From Erythrobacter sp. SDW2 (GTDB lineage Bacteria > Pseudomonadota > Alphaproteobacteria > Sphingomonadales > Sphingomonadaceae), in NCBI RefSeq assembly GCF_021431965.1, contig NZ_CP090370.1, positions 1,054,001 through 1,118,000 of the forward strand: a stretch of DNA of 64,000 nucleotides, written 5' to 3'. Positions 19,301 to 28,177 of this stretch are shown here, one piece after another; position 1 is the stretch's first letter, and each line of letters starts with the position of its first letter. The position numbers and the translations under genes are program-made. The notes beneath the pieces are model-generated. The model saw only the letters and a list, made by a program, of their open reading frames with translations, was not told where the DNA came from and did no database searches.

Positions 19301-19543
19301 TTCGCTGAACGAAAGCACCACGCGCTCACCCTGATCGAAAGGTCACTTGGCGCTATCGACCTCGACGATGAAGCACGATTGGAATTGGCGTCGGCGCTCC
19401 ACCAGATCGCTGGAGTAGCGGCATTCTTCGGAGAATCGGAACTGGGAGAGGATTGTCTCGAAGCAGAGACCGCTATCGAGACCGGAGAGGCCGGTAAGGT
19501 GAGAAAGCTACTGGGCTTACTGCGCGACCGCTTGGCAAAGTAA
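16388..19543 (+). CDS. MASE1 hybrid histidine kinase with receiver and HPt domains
   Basis: A 1051-residue inner-membrane sensor. Residues about 20-300 form a MASE1-type multi-pass sensor; two PAS domains follow (about 315-430 and 440-560, e.g. FRVDREWRWTYLNRRWTEITGE). The HisKA box MSHEIRTPMNG has the phospho-acceptor His588; the ATPase domain has the N box GNALKFTD, DTGIGID and GGTGLGLPI. A receiver domain carries Asp881 in VLMDMQMP, and a C-terminal HPt-like bundle has His1005 in LHQIAG. All parts needed for a His-Asp-His relay are present. It converges on the receiver/YaiO/HEAT/glycosyltransferase operon, whose stand-alone receiver is a natural final acceptor (inference). Confidence 0.93.
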   Translation: MPIPISSEPENAGAQKAGISPALALLLAAGYGLLAYASIQLTISSGRIAAFWIGNAVLIGLLLGSNLRSRVIVVVLCSVVSIGVNLAVGDVWPVAIGLSLANAVEIMAVLYLLDRLVGSDSNFGSLRDIGLLVIVSVIAPVVPGIGVTALLHGFTDAEPLSTLVRWMAAHSLAIPIFGSMALIIRREAKQPSLTGLWTSKRWLAVLLALAVAVPAIFAQSTYPFLFLAAPVVVLAAFMTGKLGTAIVVAVFALAASIATLLGSGPITLVQGGTREEVVAMQAFLASCLAIGLPVATTLANRSEIRKELKESRDFVSSILEGISEAVFRVDREWRWTYLNRRWTEITGESAEDQIGRLAFGTIAAEDTADFAAFKAEVENSPSGHRRCLLDLVTDGGETVHLEVDIVGQFDAAGAFVGAIGTASDVTEALRQQKELAHSREQLALLADNATDAVLRLDLNGICRYASPSSRDVFGIDPRLFVGNQFITGFHPDDERRVEEQFALLRSGEIDRARLSFRSASLVEAGTYNWLEANCGLLRDPFTGEPREIIASLRNVNETKRLEAQLVEAKEAAEVAAAAKSTFLANMSHEIRTPMNGVIGFTEVALAGELDPDQRHNLEMIAESGRAMLRLLNDLLDFAKIESGQMTIAPEATDLRHKLKSAIRLMEPVAAQKGLLLSLEVDPDVPDWVELDALRLRQIVLNLVGNALKFTDHGAVMVRASADNHGKELAISVADTGIGIDGDKIQHIFGMFTQADDTIARRYGGTGLGLPICAQLATMMGGTLTAASKPGSGSTFTLTLPLTACDPPAEAPTTRVGDPATFIPGTGRILVAEDNAINQELTTTMLAKAGYEAEVVADGQAAVDLILERRAAGQGFDAVLMDMQMPRMDGLQATRAVRLAGIDERELPILALTANAYAEDIAACRAAGMQGHIAKPLRMRDLTAKLSAWLGQPTKLDPDTVEQEQDPRLIAMFAERKHHALTLIERSLGAIDLDDEARLELASALHQIAGVAAFFGESELGEDCLEAETAIETGEAGKVRKLLGLLRDRLAK

Positions 19544-19560
19544 CCCCGCTTAGCGGTTCA
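19541..19560. terminator. Possible bidirectional terminator between convergent stops
   Basis: Only 14 bases separate the TAA of the histidine kinase and the TGA of the glycosyltransferase. They contain a small stem (CCGC-TTA-GCGG at 19546-19556) flanked by AA and TT. It is short and lacks a long T-run, so the terminator call is weak. Confidence 0.35.
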
Positions 19561-20985
19561 GCGGCTGGCAAATCCGACCCGCGGGACCGCCGCCCATGCG
19601 GTCTCCTTCTTCAGGAAGCTGCGGATACCGCGCACCCGGTAAAGCAGGTTGATCTGCCTGAAGCCGAAGTTCTCGATGAAGGCTGCGGCACCGATCCTGG
19701 CGAGGTCGCGAGCGCTGGGGGCGCGACGAAGTTGTACTTCTTCGAGCGCCAGAGTGCCGAAACTGATTGCTGTCCCGAAGAGGACCGTCAGGCACAGGAA
19801 GGCAAGCGCGATGAGCGGATCGAGCACACCCAGCAGCGCCGCAGCGGGCACCACCAGATAACCCAGCAGCTCCGCCGGTGGCCCGATGACGTCCTCCAGG
19901 ACCAGCTGTGGCATGCCGACGAGGCCGATGCGGCCATAGCGCGGGTTGAAAATCATCCGCCGATGGGCCGCCAATGTTTCCAGCGCCCCCTGCTGCCACC
20001 GCGCCCGTTGGTTCTTCAGTCCGGCCAGATTGACCGGCGCTTCGGTCCAACAAACGATGTCCGGCACGAATTTGACCGCGTAGTCTTCGCCCTTCTCGCG
20101 CATGTAGCGGTGAATGCGAACCACCACTTCCAGATCCTCGCCTACGGTGTCATGACGATAGCCCCCGATTTCCAGCAATACCGACCGCCGGAACATGCCG
20201 AATGCTCCCGAAATCAGCAGCAGCGTATCGATGCTGGCATTGGCGACGCGCGCGGTCAGGAAGGCGCGCAGATATTCCACGATCTGGAACCGCGGCACCC
20301 ATTCGCGGGTCACGCCGATCTCGCGCAGGGCACCGCCTTCGATCGTGCAACCATTGGCGATGCGGATTGTCCCTCCGACCGCCATCAGGCGACCATCATC
20401 GTTCATGAAGGGCTCGGCGGCACGGAGCAGCCCGTCGGGTTCGATGATCGAATCCGCGTCGATGACGCAAACGAGCGGTGTCCTGGCAAAGCCGATCCCG
20501 GTGTTGACCGCATCGGCCTTGCGGCCGTTCTCCTTGTCCACCACCAACAGGTTGGGGAACTTGCGCGAGCGGAATGTTCGCAGCACCCTGGTATGCTGCA
20601 GCACGGCAATCTGCTCGCGCTCGCATTCGAACAGGTCGAAACCGTTTATCAGTGCCCCGACCGTATCGTCCTTCGAGCCGTCGTTGACGACTATCACCTC
20701 GTGATGCGGATATTCCAGCGCAAGCAGCGCCTTGACGCTGTCGACAATCGTCAGTTCCTCGTTGTAGGCGGGCGCAATGACGCTGACCGGCAGGGTCAGG
20801 TCGCCGTAGCGGTGCCACAGCTCGGCAGCGCTCTTGCCCGGCCTGATGCGGGTGGCGAAATGCCACGCGGCGAGAATGAGCTGGATCACGCTCACCGCGT
20901 TCCGGGCAATGACCACGGCCAGACAGACCAGCGCCAGCGCGAGGATGCCATCTGCCAGGGCTGCTCGGACGACTTCCCAGTTCAC
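19558..20985 (-). CDS. Family 2 glycosyltransferase, processive synthase-like
   Basis: A 475-residue inner-membrane glycosyltransferase of the cellulose/PGA synthase type. One N-terminal membrane helix is followed by a cytoplasmic GT2 domain with VNDGSKDD, a DADS metal-binding motif (Asp176, Asp178), GED for the catalytic acidic residue and QRARWQQG (QxxRW) for acceptor binding, then two or three C-terminal helices. The QxxRW motif is typical of processive enzymes such as BcsA and PgaC. No PilZ domain is present. I choose the GTG at 20985: it overlaps the upstream TGA (GTGA) and has GGGGAAG before it. It is the last gene of the REC-YaiO-HEAT-GT2 operon and the likely polymer synthase. Confidence 0.88.
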   Translation of the reverse strand: MNWEVVRAALADGILALALVCLAVVIARNAVSVIQLILAAWHFATRIRPGKSAAELWHRYGDLTLPVSVIAPAYNEELTIVDSVKALLALEYPHHEVIVVNDGSKDDTVGALINGFDLFECEREQIAVLQHTRVLRTFRSRKFPNLLVVDKENGRKADAVNTGIGFARTPLVCVIDADSIIEPDGLLRAAEPFMNDDGRLMAVGGTIRIANGCTIEGGALREIGVTREWVPRFQIVEYLRAFLTARVANASIDTLLLISGAFGMFRRSVLLEIGGYRHDTVGEDLEVVVRIHRYMREKGEDYAVKFVPDIVCWTEAPVNLAGLKNQRARWQQGALETLAAHRRMIFNPRYGRIGLVGMPQLVLEDVIGPPAELLGYLVVPAAALLGVLDPLIALAFLCLTVLFGTAISFGTLALEEVQLRRAPSARDLARIGAAAFIENFGFRQINLLYRVRGIRSFLKKETAWAAVPRVGFASR

Positions 20986-21959
20986 GCGACTTCCCCGAAT
21001 GTTTCGTCGCTGGGGTAATGCCGGACCAGCACGTCGAGCGCGTGCTCGGCCCGCAGGCGGACCCACAGTTCCGGATCGCCCAGCAATTCCTCCAGCTTCG
21101 GGACGGCGTCAGACAGTCCCAGCGAGGCGCAGCAATTGGCTGCCTGAACCCTCACGAACGGTGTCGGATCGTCCAGAAGCTCGATGACCCAGTGCGCGAC
21201 GGAGGGATGACCAATCTTCGCTGCCGCGCGCAAGGCTGCGCTGCGAAGTTCCGGACTGTCTGTGGCGGCAGCACGGGCAAGGACGGCGAGGACGTCGGGA
21301 TTGTCGGCCCAGCCGAGTGCCTCCACGATCCCCGCCCGCCGCCAGTGCGGCATCGGGTCGTCGAGGATTTGCAAGAGATGATCGCAATACATTTCGGCAC
21401 ATGCCCGCAGCAATGCCTGGTCAAGCTTGGTCGGCTTGCGATCGAACATGCCGAGAATGCGGATCAACTCTCTTGGCGGCGGCAATGCCCGCATCGAGGC
21501 CAATGCGAAGGCTGCTTCCATTTGCACCGTTGCATTGGGATCCTTGACCAGCATCTGCCGCAATCGGGCAATGCACGCCTCGCTGCCGAACTGCTGGAGC
21601 ATCCTCACTGCTTCGATCCGCTGTGCTGCCCGGATCCGTTTCGACTGGCGGATGGTTGCTTCCAGCAAGCCGTCGAGCTCCGCCATCTGCATGAGGCGAT
21701 CGCGTTCTCCCCCGCGCAAGAGGAGGTGCAAGTGGCTGACGGCCGCCAGCTTCACCTTTACCGGCCAACTGCCCTCGGTGGACACCGGCTGGCCTGAAAC
21801 GCGCTGCAGATAACTTCGCGTGATTGCTGCCAGCATCACGCGATGACGCGCCTCGATCCGTTCGAGGCGCCAGCGGCGATAGAGCAGCGCGATGAAGAAC
21901 ACGATGATCGCAGTCGCACTGATTGCGGTCGCTTCGATGATGAGGGCAACCGGATCCAT
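20982..21959 (-). CDS. Membrane-anchored HEAT-repeat protein
   Basis: A 325-residue protein with one N-terminal transmembrane helix (about residues 5-28), followed by basic RRWRLERIEAR, which by the positive-inside rule puts the rest in the cytoplasm. Residues about 100-315 are HEAT-type helical repeats (for example DDPMPHWRRAGIVEALGW, DSPELRSAALRAAAKIG, DDPTPFVRVQAANCCASLG). Such solenoids are protein-binding scaffolds. Its ATG follows the YaiO-type gene stop directly (TGAATG) and its own stop overlaps the glycosyltransferase start. I infer that it links the single receiver to the synthase; no enzymatic motif is visible. Confidence 0.82.
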   Translation of the reverse strand: MDPVALIIEATAISATAIIVFFIALLYRRWRLERIEARHRVMLAAITRSYLQRVSGQPVSTEGSWPVKVKLAAVSHLHLLLRGGERDRLMQMAELDGLLEATIRQSKRIRAAQRIEAVRMLQQFGSEACIARLRQMLVKDPNATVQMEAAFALASMRALPPPRELIRILGMFDRKPTKLDQALLRACAEMYCDHLLQILDDPMPHWRRAGIVEALGWADNPDVLAVLARAAATDSPELRSAALRAAAKIGHPSVAHWVIELLDDPTPFVRVQAANCCASLGLSDAVPKLEELLGDPELWVRLRAEHALDVLVRHYPSDETFGEVA

Positions 21960-23090
21960 TCAGCCACCGAACGACCAGACAAGTCCGATGTTGGCACCGA
22001 CCCGTTCGTAGCTGTCCTTGCGGTCCTCGTATTCCCCTGCCAACCGAAGCGAGAATCCGTCGCCGAGCGGGATTGCGGTCCCTGCAGCGAGCGAGCGCAA
22101 CTGGCGGGTGCCGTCAACTTCGGCATCGGGATAGCTTGCCGCAATGATGAAAAACGAAGGTGCGTTGATCGGCGACAGGTCGGCACGCAGGGAGCCGCCC
22201 AAGCGGTAATCTTCACCGCCGCCAAACAGTTGGATCGTCTCCCCGGTAACGGACAGCCAAGGTGTCACTCGCTGTCGAAGACCGAGGCGAACGATCGCGA
22301 CGTCATCGAAGCGATAATCGGCGTAGCGCAGGCCGAGAAGCAGCTCGGTTCCATCGGTCAGACCAACTTCGGCACCGGTGCCCAGGCTCCAGCTCTCGCG
22401 AAAATCGGCGTCCGGGGTGATACTCCCCGTCAGGAAGACCCGGTGCGGGCCCGCCGCAAAATCCAGTCGCCCCGCAACGCGCGTGTCGATCAGGCCGCGA
22501 TCCTCGCGCTCGATTTCCAAGGTCGCGCGGCTGTTCTCTCCCCAACCGACACCGAGTGCCGCCTGCTGCGCGGTCCAGGTGACCCCTTCGGCCAGGGAAA
22601 AGTCGGCTCGGGAAACGGTTGTGCCCGCCGAAACAGAGCGAATGCGCAGTTGTCGCGAGGCGTCTCGCGCCGCGGCGGCCGCGGCAAATTCAGCCAATCC
22701 GGGATAATCCGGCCGTTTCTGCGCGACCACTGCTGCTTGGGCTTGCGCTTCCGTGAGTTTGCCACGCCACAGCAGGATATTGGCTCGTCCAAGCTGGACG
22801 TCCGGGTCATCCGGTGCCAGCTGCAACGCCCGGTCGATTGTTTGCTGGGCAGCGAGAAGATCGCCTGCGGCCGCCTCGACCGCAGCCAACCGGCGCCAGA
22901 GGTCGGCATCCTTGGGCGAGGCCAACAACAGCTCCTGCAGGATTACCTTGGCGCGATCGAAATCACCTGAAGCGAAAGCCGACTGGGCGGCTGCGATGTC
23001 TTCTGCCGCAGCAACGTCCTGTGCCATGGCCGGGGCTGACCCGGCGATACTTGCAAGCAGCGCAAGCGACAGGCTGATCCGCGACCTCAT
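21960..23090 (-). CDS. YaiO-type outer-membrane beta-barrel with N-terminal TPRs
   Basis: A 376-residue exported protein: signal peptide ending AMAQ, TPR-like helices to about residue 145 (QSAFASGDFDRAKVILQ; ALQLAPDDPDVQLGRA), then alternating beta strands ending in VGANIGLVWSFGG, as in the YaiO family of outer-membrane barrels. A periplasmic TPR region joined to a barrel is also the plan of PgaA and NfrA, the outer-membrane partners of GT2 synthases, and E. coli yaiO itself lies beside the GT2 gene yaiP. Export of the glycan is therefore a reasonable inference. The start overlaps the receiver gene stop (ATGA). Confidence 0.82.
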   Translation of the reverse strand: MRSRISLSLALLASIAGSAPAMAQDVAAAEDIAAAQSAFASGDFDRAKVILQELLLASPKDADLWRRLAAVEAAAGDLLAAQQTIDRALQLAPDDPDVQLGRANILLWRGKLTEAQAQAAVVAQKRPDYPGLAEFAAAAAARDASRQLRIRSVSAGTTVSRADFSLAEGVTWTAQQAALGVGWGENSRATLEIEREDRGLIDTRVAGRLDFAAGPHRVFLTGSITPDADFRESWSLGTGAEVGLTDGTELLLGLRYADYRFDDVAIVRLGLRQRVTPWLSVTGETIQLFGGGEDYRLGGSLRADLSPINAPSFFIIAASYPDAEVDGTRQLRSLAAGTAIPLGDGFSLRLAGEYEDRKDSYERVGANIGLVWSFGG

Positions 23091-23452
23091 CGCCCGAGCA
23101 ACTTGGCTATGCGAAACAGCAGTTCCTGCGGGATGAAGGGTTTGGTGAGATACTCGTCCACACCCCCCTTCAGCGCGGCGAGAACATCGCTTTCGCTCTT
23201 GCGGGCGGTCAACATCACAACCGGGATTTGCGCTGTGGCCGGATCGGATTTGATCCGGGCGAGCACCTCCGGACCTGCGACCACGGGCATCATGGAATCG
23301 AGGACCACGAGATCGACCGGTTCCTTTTCCAGGGCCTCGATAGCGGCCATTCCATCGGGCGCGATGATGACTTCATGCCGCAGCGCTTCGAGCCTGAAGC
23401 GGAGCATTTCCGTCAGAATGACATCATCGTCAGCAATGAGAATCCGAGCCAC
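23087..23452 (-). CDS. Single-domain response regulator
   Basis: A 121-residue stand-alone receiver with no output domain. The acidic pocket (ADDD near the N-terminus), the phospho-acceptor Asp52 in VLDSMMP, the conserved Thr (VMLTAR) and the Lys in LTKPF are all present. I take the GTG at 23452 as the start because a GGAGG lies 5 bases before it; an ATG at 23467 would put that ribosome-binding site inside the coding region. It heads the operon with the YaiO, HEAT and glycosyltransferase genes and could take phosphate from the hybrid kinase encoded just beyond that operon. Confidence 0.9.
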   Translation of the reverse strand: MARILIADDDVILTEMLRFRLEALRHEVIIAPDGMAAIEALEKEPVDLVVLDSMMPVVAGPEVLARIKSDPATAQIPVVMLTARKSESDVLAALKGGVDEYLTKPFIPQELLFRIAKLLGR

Positions 23453-23750
23453 GGCGACCTCCGGCAATGGCGAATTTCTATCAACCCATGGTTAATGTTG
23501 ACTAAACAGGGCCGACGAAAACGGCGGCTAGGGACTGTCAAAGCAAATGGACGCGCTCGCCGAAGGGGGCCAATCGATTACTGGCGGGACATCTCACGTG
23601 CTGAAGCGGCATGGGACACCGGGCGCCTTCCTCATCGACGGTCTGCCATCCTGCGGCGCATCGCCCAACTCGCGGTGGATGGTTGGCATAAGATCGCGCA
23701 ACGCTGGCTCTCTCGCACTCAGACGAGTTGCGGTTATCCTGATAGCAAAG
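23453..23750. other. Intergenic region, promoter of the receiver operon expected
   Basis: Nearly 300 bases between the receiver start and the small lipoprotein gene's end, both on the minus strand. The AT-rich stretch at 23470-23515 is the most likely promoter area for the operon, but I see no convincing -35/-10 pair. A frame on the plus strand stays open across it; its composition gives no support for a gene. Confidence 0.4.
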
Positions 23751-23957
23751 TCAGGAGCAGGAAACGACAGGGTCCTTTTCGCAGCGTGGCTGGCTTCCCG
23801 TCGCATCGGTATCGGGCAACTTCTCGAGCTCCTCATCCAGTTCCGCGGCCCTGTTTCCTATCTCCTCGGTCGTTTCCTGATAGCGCTCGTCGAAGCTAGG
23901 CTCTCCCTTGCAGGCTGCCATGACCAGGAACGCCAGGAAGATGAGCATGCGTCGCAT
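23751..23957 (-). CDS. Small lipoprotein downstream of TamB
   Basis: A 68-residue protein with a clear lipoprotein signal (lipobox MAAC, Cys16), then a charged, helical segment (YQETTEEIGNRAAELDEELEKL) that could form a short coiled coil, and two later cysteines (RCEKD, VSCS). Its ATG overlaps the TGA of tamB (ATGA), so it is translated with it. I do not recognise a family. A role in the envelope near the TAM complex is only suggested by position. Confidence 0.75.
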   Translation of the reverse strand: MRRMLIFLAFLVMAACKGEPSFDERYQETTEEIGNRAAELDEELEKLPDTDATGSQPRCEKDPVVSCS

Positions 23958-26900
23958 CAGTAGTTTTTCCGGTACTGCACATTGATATCGGTCTGGCCCG
24001 ATCCGCCTGTCTGGCTGAGGATGGAGAGCGCGGGGGTTAGGCTGATCTCGAGCTGGGTGGCCGTGTAGCCACGGGCGTCGGTGATGAATTCGATGTAGAT
24101 GTCATCGGTGATGTACTGCCCGGCCGCAAGCGCCGTGCCGCGCCCTTCGGTCTCATCGGCACCCAGGATCCGCAGCCGGTCGATCCCTGTGGCCGAGCGC
24201 AGCCTGCCGAGCGGGTCCAGCCCGCCGCCGGTGCCACGCAGCGAATTGAGCGATGCAGCCAGTTGCACTGCCTGGATGGTGGAAAGATTGCCGATCGAGC
24301 TGCCGAACAGGATTCGGGCGAGGATTTCGTCCTGCGGCAGGCCGGGGACGCTGGTGAAGGCAATCCGGGGATCGAAGGCCCGGCCGGTGACGGTGACGTT
24401 GACGCGGACATCCTCGATGGTTTCCGCCGCGACCAGCGTGATGGTGGGATCGAAGGTCTTGCCGCCGGTAAAGCCGATCCGCCCCTCGGTAAGTTCGAAC
24501 GAGCGCCCGGCGAAATCGAGCGTGCCGCGGATCAGCTGGACGGGACCCACAATGCGCGGCTCGGCGCTTGTGCCGGTGATCTTCAGGTCGGCCCGCCATT
24601 CGGACTCAAGCCCCATACCAGACACATAGAGCTGGTCGTTGGCTTTGACGTCGAGATCGAGCCTGACCAGGGCAAGCAACCCCGCGGAAGGTTCGGCCGG
24701 TTCGTTTCCGGTAATGCGCGCCGGCCCGCGCGGAGGCTTGAAGCGGACACCCGAAAGTTCGGGCACTTCCGCCGCGCCTTGGCGGGTCAGCTGGTAGCGT
24801 GCTTCGGGCATCGCAATGGTACCTGACAGCAGGGCGGTCTGGCCCGCTGTCTTCGTCAGACGCGCGTTCCCGGTGGCTGACATGGCAAGCGCACCGCTTC
24901 GCGACAGGCGCGCGTTCTTCATCTCGATGGCGATGTTCATCGGATAGCCCTCGGCCGCAGCGAGGCTGGCGTAACCCGTTGCGCTGACAGTGCCACTGCC
25001 CGCAGCAGCGGTCAGCCGCTCTATCTCCAGCCGCGCCCCTTCGAACCTGCCGACCAGCGTCATGCCGGTGAGCCGGGTGCCATAGGCCTGGTACTCGTAG
25101 GTGAGGTCCTTGCCGCGAACGATGCCGGCGAGTTGGGGTTGCGCCACTCGGCCGGAGAAATCGGCTGCCATGCCGATCGATCCGGCCAGGCTCTGGTCGC
25201 CGAGGCCTGTAAAGGAGAACAGCGTATCAGCCGGGCCGTTGTAGCGGATACCTCCGCCGAGCGGTGCGGAAAGCAGGCGATTGGTCCAGGTGCCGGTGCC
25301 CGGCGGAAGCGGGCGCAGCGAGGCGACCATGCGCCCGATCACTGCTCCGCGCTGGCGCAGCACGGCACGTGCCTCGCCCCCGTCGGGCAGCAGCTTGCCG
25401 ACGAAATTGACATCGACCGGCTGGCTGACCGACGCCGAAGTGGTTCGGGTGAAGCGGGAGATGGAAAGCCTCGCGTCCGCGCGCGGGAAGGCGTTCGAAC
25501 TTGGCTGCTCGAAGTCGAGGCTGCCGCTCGCCCGGCCGTTGACGCCAAGCGAGGGGTAGAAGGCATTGGCAATGCCGAGATCGAGCGCGTCGAGGCGGCT
25601 CTGGATCTTGAGGCCCTCGCCATAGGTGCCGGCGATCCGCGCACTGCCGCGCCCGAAGTCGACCTTGGTCGGCAGCAGTTCATAGCCATCGGTGCCAGGA
25701 ATGATCCGAGCCGGACTAGTGGTCCTGAAGTCGATCCCGCGAACCCGGCCGGTTAATGCCACGCGCCAGAGTTCGGGCTGAAGCTCGGCGTTGGCAGCAA
25801 TACGGAACGGGACGCCGCGCACCCCCTCGGCAACCAGCTGCGCCTTGCCCCTGCCGCCGCGATAATCGATCTTGGCCCGTGCCGCATTGATGTTCGTGCC
25901 GTTGAAGCTGGTGCGGTTGATCTGCGCGTCAGCGATCACCTGAGGCTGGTCGAACAGGATAACCCGCGCATCAACGATTGCGGAGCCGACCGAGAGCTGC
26001 GCGGGGCCGGGCAGGACGGTGTTCTGCGCACGCAGGTTGACCAGTGCTTCTTGGTACTTGCCGCTGGCATCGAGCCGGGCCAACCCGCTGACCCCGCGCC
26101 CGTCCGCGACCAACTGGCCCTTGAAGGGGCCCGCCGCAGTCTGGACCAGCGAACCGGAGAAGGCGATGCCGGCGAGGTCAGCGCTGTTGATACCCAGCGT
26201 AAGCTGCTTGCCCATTCCCAGCGAGACATCGGCGGTCAGGGGGCCGTAGTCGGTCTGCCCGCGTGCATCCAGGCGATAGCCGCCGGGCGCGGTCACGACA
26301 TCTGCCTCCAGATCGGCGAGGCCGATACCCAGACCGGGGCGTGCGGCTGTCACGGTGGCGCGGATATCGTCCATCGTTCCGGCCAGCCGCACCCCGACCG
26401 GCCCGTATCGGTCGGTTACGCCACTGGCTGCAAGGGCGAGCGTGCCATCGGGTGCATAGGTGCCGCTGCCGCCGGTGACCCTGACATCAGGGGCGGTCAG
26501 GCGAAGGTTGGAAAAGCGAAATATCCCGTCGGTGCCGTAGCGGACATCGCCCGCGGCCACGAGATTGCCGCCGAGGAAGGCGCGCACACCTTCGCTGAAC
26601 AGGCTGGTCGAACGGGCGCGCAACTTGCCGGCAAGGGCAAATCCGGACTCGCCTGATCGCTCGAGATCGGCATCGGTTTCGATGTTGAATATGCCGACGC
26701 TTTCAATGCGGTAACGGTCGATCTTCCCGTCGATCGCGCCAGAGTAGAACCCCTTCGAGGCATCGGCGAGCAGGATTAGCCCGGCATCGATCCGGTCGGA
26801 ACGGATCCGCATGTTATCCGACAGGATGCGTGGCCAATCGACCGCGAGATCGCCCGCGAGCGTGACATTGGCAAGGCTGCCCCCGGCCACCGTGTCGAGC

Positions 26901-28177
26901 CCGGCGATGCGCGCCACCTGGGCCTTGAGCGGGATCATGATCGCATCTGCATCGACCACCGCCTTGCCGCTGGCCCGCAGCTGTTCCAGTCCAATGTCAT
27001 CGAGGACCAGCCGGTCGGCGTTGATGGTGTATTCGACCGTGGGCGTCGCAAAGGCTCCGTCGAGTTCGAGCAAGGCACGCAGTCCGCGCCCCTGGAGGTT
27101 CTCTGCCATTGCCGAGGGGCGCAGCAGGGTAAAACCGAGTTGCAGCCCGTCGAAACTGTTGTTCGACAGGTCGACCATCCCTTTTGCGTTGAGCCGGAAT
27201 GCGTCCGACGTGACATTCCCGAGCAAGTCGACTCGCCTGTCGGCCAGCGTGCCTTTGAGATCAAGAAGGGTCTCGGAACCGAGCAGGGCGGCAGTGGAGC
27301 CTTCGAACAATCGGGAAAGCTGCGTCGGACCAGCGACAGAAAAAGTCCCGTCGCGCGCCTGGAGCGAAAGTCGGGCCAGTTCGCCGGTGCCATAGTCGGC
27401 CTCCGCGCGCCCGTTCCACGCTGCCCAGTCACCCTTGCCGCTGATGCGCAAGGCCAAGGGCTCGGACAGTCCTGCGAGGGCCGCAAGTACGCCGTTCTGC
27501 GGAGCGCGGAGATCGAGTTCGAGGTCGAGCTTGTTCTGTTCGGGAATCGCATCGAGCACCAGCGCAAGTCGGTCGCCACCGGCATTGCCGCCGCCGGCGA
27601 TGCTCACTGCATTGAGGGCCACCTCGGCGCGACGGTCGGCGATATGGGCGGTGCCACCGACGCTGACCACTTGTCTCTGCCCAGCCACTGCCGGCTCGGC
27701 CACGAGCCGGGCAATCCGCAAGGTGCCGATATCGATGTCGAGGTCGGGCAGCAGCGGTTCGTCGCTGGGCGGAGTGGGGGCAAACTCCGGTACGCGTTGG
27801 AGTGTCGCCAAGTCGGCGGTCAGAGACTTGATGTCGATATGACTGCGCAAATAGGCGAACGGTCGCCAATCCACTTGCGCCCGGGGGACGACCAGGAACG
27901 TGCCCTTGGGGTCCGACAGTGTCAGGTCATACACCGTCATCTTGCCGTAGACCGATCCCTCGATCCGCCCGACTTCGATCTCGAGGCCGTTTTCGAACTG
28001 GAGATCGCCCACCTGCCGGGCAAGGTATCGATGCCCGGAATCGCTATCGATCCACAGCAATGCCGCCCCGACTAGCAGCAGCAACATGGCGAACACGGCG
28101 CCGATGCCGAACCCGATGCGTCGGGCAAGCGGTGATTTGCGTTCGGGTGGCAATAGGGGTGGTTCGGTATCGGCCAT
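23957..28177 (-). CDS. tamB: Translocation and assembly module inner-membrane component TamB
   Basis: A 1406-residue AsmA-like protein: one N-terminal membrane helix (about residues 20-45), a very long periplasmic stretch of repeated beta strands that would form the hydrophobic groove, and the C-terminal TamB (DUF490) domain with ILARILFGSSIGNLSTIQA and a terminal tyrosine. TamB links the inner membrane to TamA and helps move outer-membrane proteins or phospholipids. It overlaps the tamA stop (ATGA), and the small lipoprotein gene overlaps its own stop. Confidence 0.94.
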   Translation of the reverse strand: MADTEPPLLPPERKSPLARRIGFGIGAVFAMLLLLVGAALLWIDSDSGHRYLARQVGDLQFENGLEIEVGRIEGSVYGKMTVYDLTLSDPKGTFLVVPRAQVDWRPFAYLRSHIDIKSLTADLATLQRVPEFAPTPPSDEPLLPDLDIDIGTLRIARLVAEPAVAGQRQVVSVGGTAHIADRRAEVALNAVSIAGGGNAGGDRLALVLDAIPEQNKLDLELDLRAPQNGVLAALAGLSEPLALRISGKGDWAAWNGRAEADYGTGELARLSLQARDGTFSVAGPTQLSRLFEGSTAALLGSETLLDLKGTLADRRVDLLGNVTSDAFRLNAKGMVDLSNNSFDGLQLGFTLLRPSAMAENLQGRGLRALLELDGAFATPTVEYTINADRLVLDDIGLEQLRASGKAVVDADAIMIPLKAQVARIAGLDTVAGGSLANVTLAGDLAVDWPRILSDNMRIRSDRIDAGLILLADASKGFYSGAIDGKIDRYRIESVGIFNIETDADLERSGESGFALAGKLRARSTSLFSEGVRAFLGGNLVAAGDVRYGTDGIFRFSNLRLTAPDVRVTGGSGTYAPDGTLALAASGVTDRYGPVGVRLAGTMDDIRATVTAARPGLGIGLADLEADVVTAPGGYRLDARGQTDYGPLTADVSLGMGKQLTLGINSADLAGIAFSGSLVQTAAGPFKGQLVADGRGVSGLARLDASGKYQEALVNLRAQNTVLPGPAQLSVGSAIVDARVILFDQPQVIADAQINRTSFNGTNINAARAKIDYRGGRGKAQLVAEGVRGVPFRIAANAELQPELWRVALTGRVRGIDFRTTSPARIIPGTDGYELLPTKVDFGRGSARIAGTYGEGLKIQSRLDALDLGIANAFYPSLGVNGRASGSLDFEQPSSNAFPRADARLSISRFTRTTSASVSQPVDVNFVGKLLPDGGEARAVLRQRGAVIGRMVASLRPLPPGTGTWTNRLLSAPLGGGIRYNGPADTLFSFTGLGDQSLAGSIGMAADFSGRVAQPQLAGIVRGKDLTYEYQAYGTRLTGMTLVGRFEGARLEIERLTAAAGSGTVSATGYASLAAAEGYPMNIAIEMKNARLSRSGALAMSATGNARLTKTAGQTALLSGTIAMPEARYQLTRQGAAEVPELSGVRFKPPRGPARITGNEPAEPSAGLLALVRLDLDVKANDQLYVSGMGLESEWRADLKITGTSAEPRIVGPVQLIRGTLDFAGRSFELTEGRIGFTGGKTFDPTITLVAAETIEDVRVNVTVTGRAFDPRIAFTSVPGLPQDEILARILFGSSIGNLSTIQAVQLAASLNSLRGTGGGLDPLGRLRSATGIDRLRILGADETEGRGTALAAGQYITDDIYIEFITDARGYTATQLEISLTPALSILSQTGGSGQTDINVQYRKNY

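Noticed and set aside
23500-23750. A small gene on the plus strand between the receiver operon and the lipoprotein
   Set aside because: The frame has no good start, no ribosome-binding site and no recognisable sequence, and it runs into the antisense of the lipoprotein gene.
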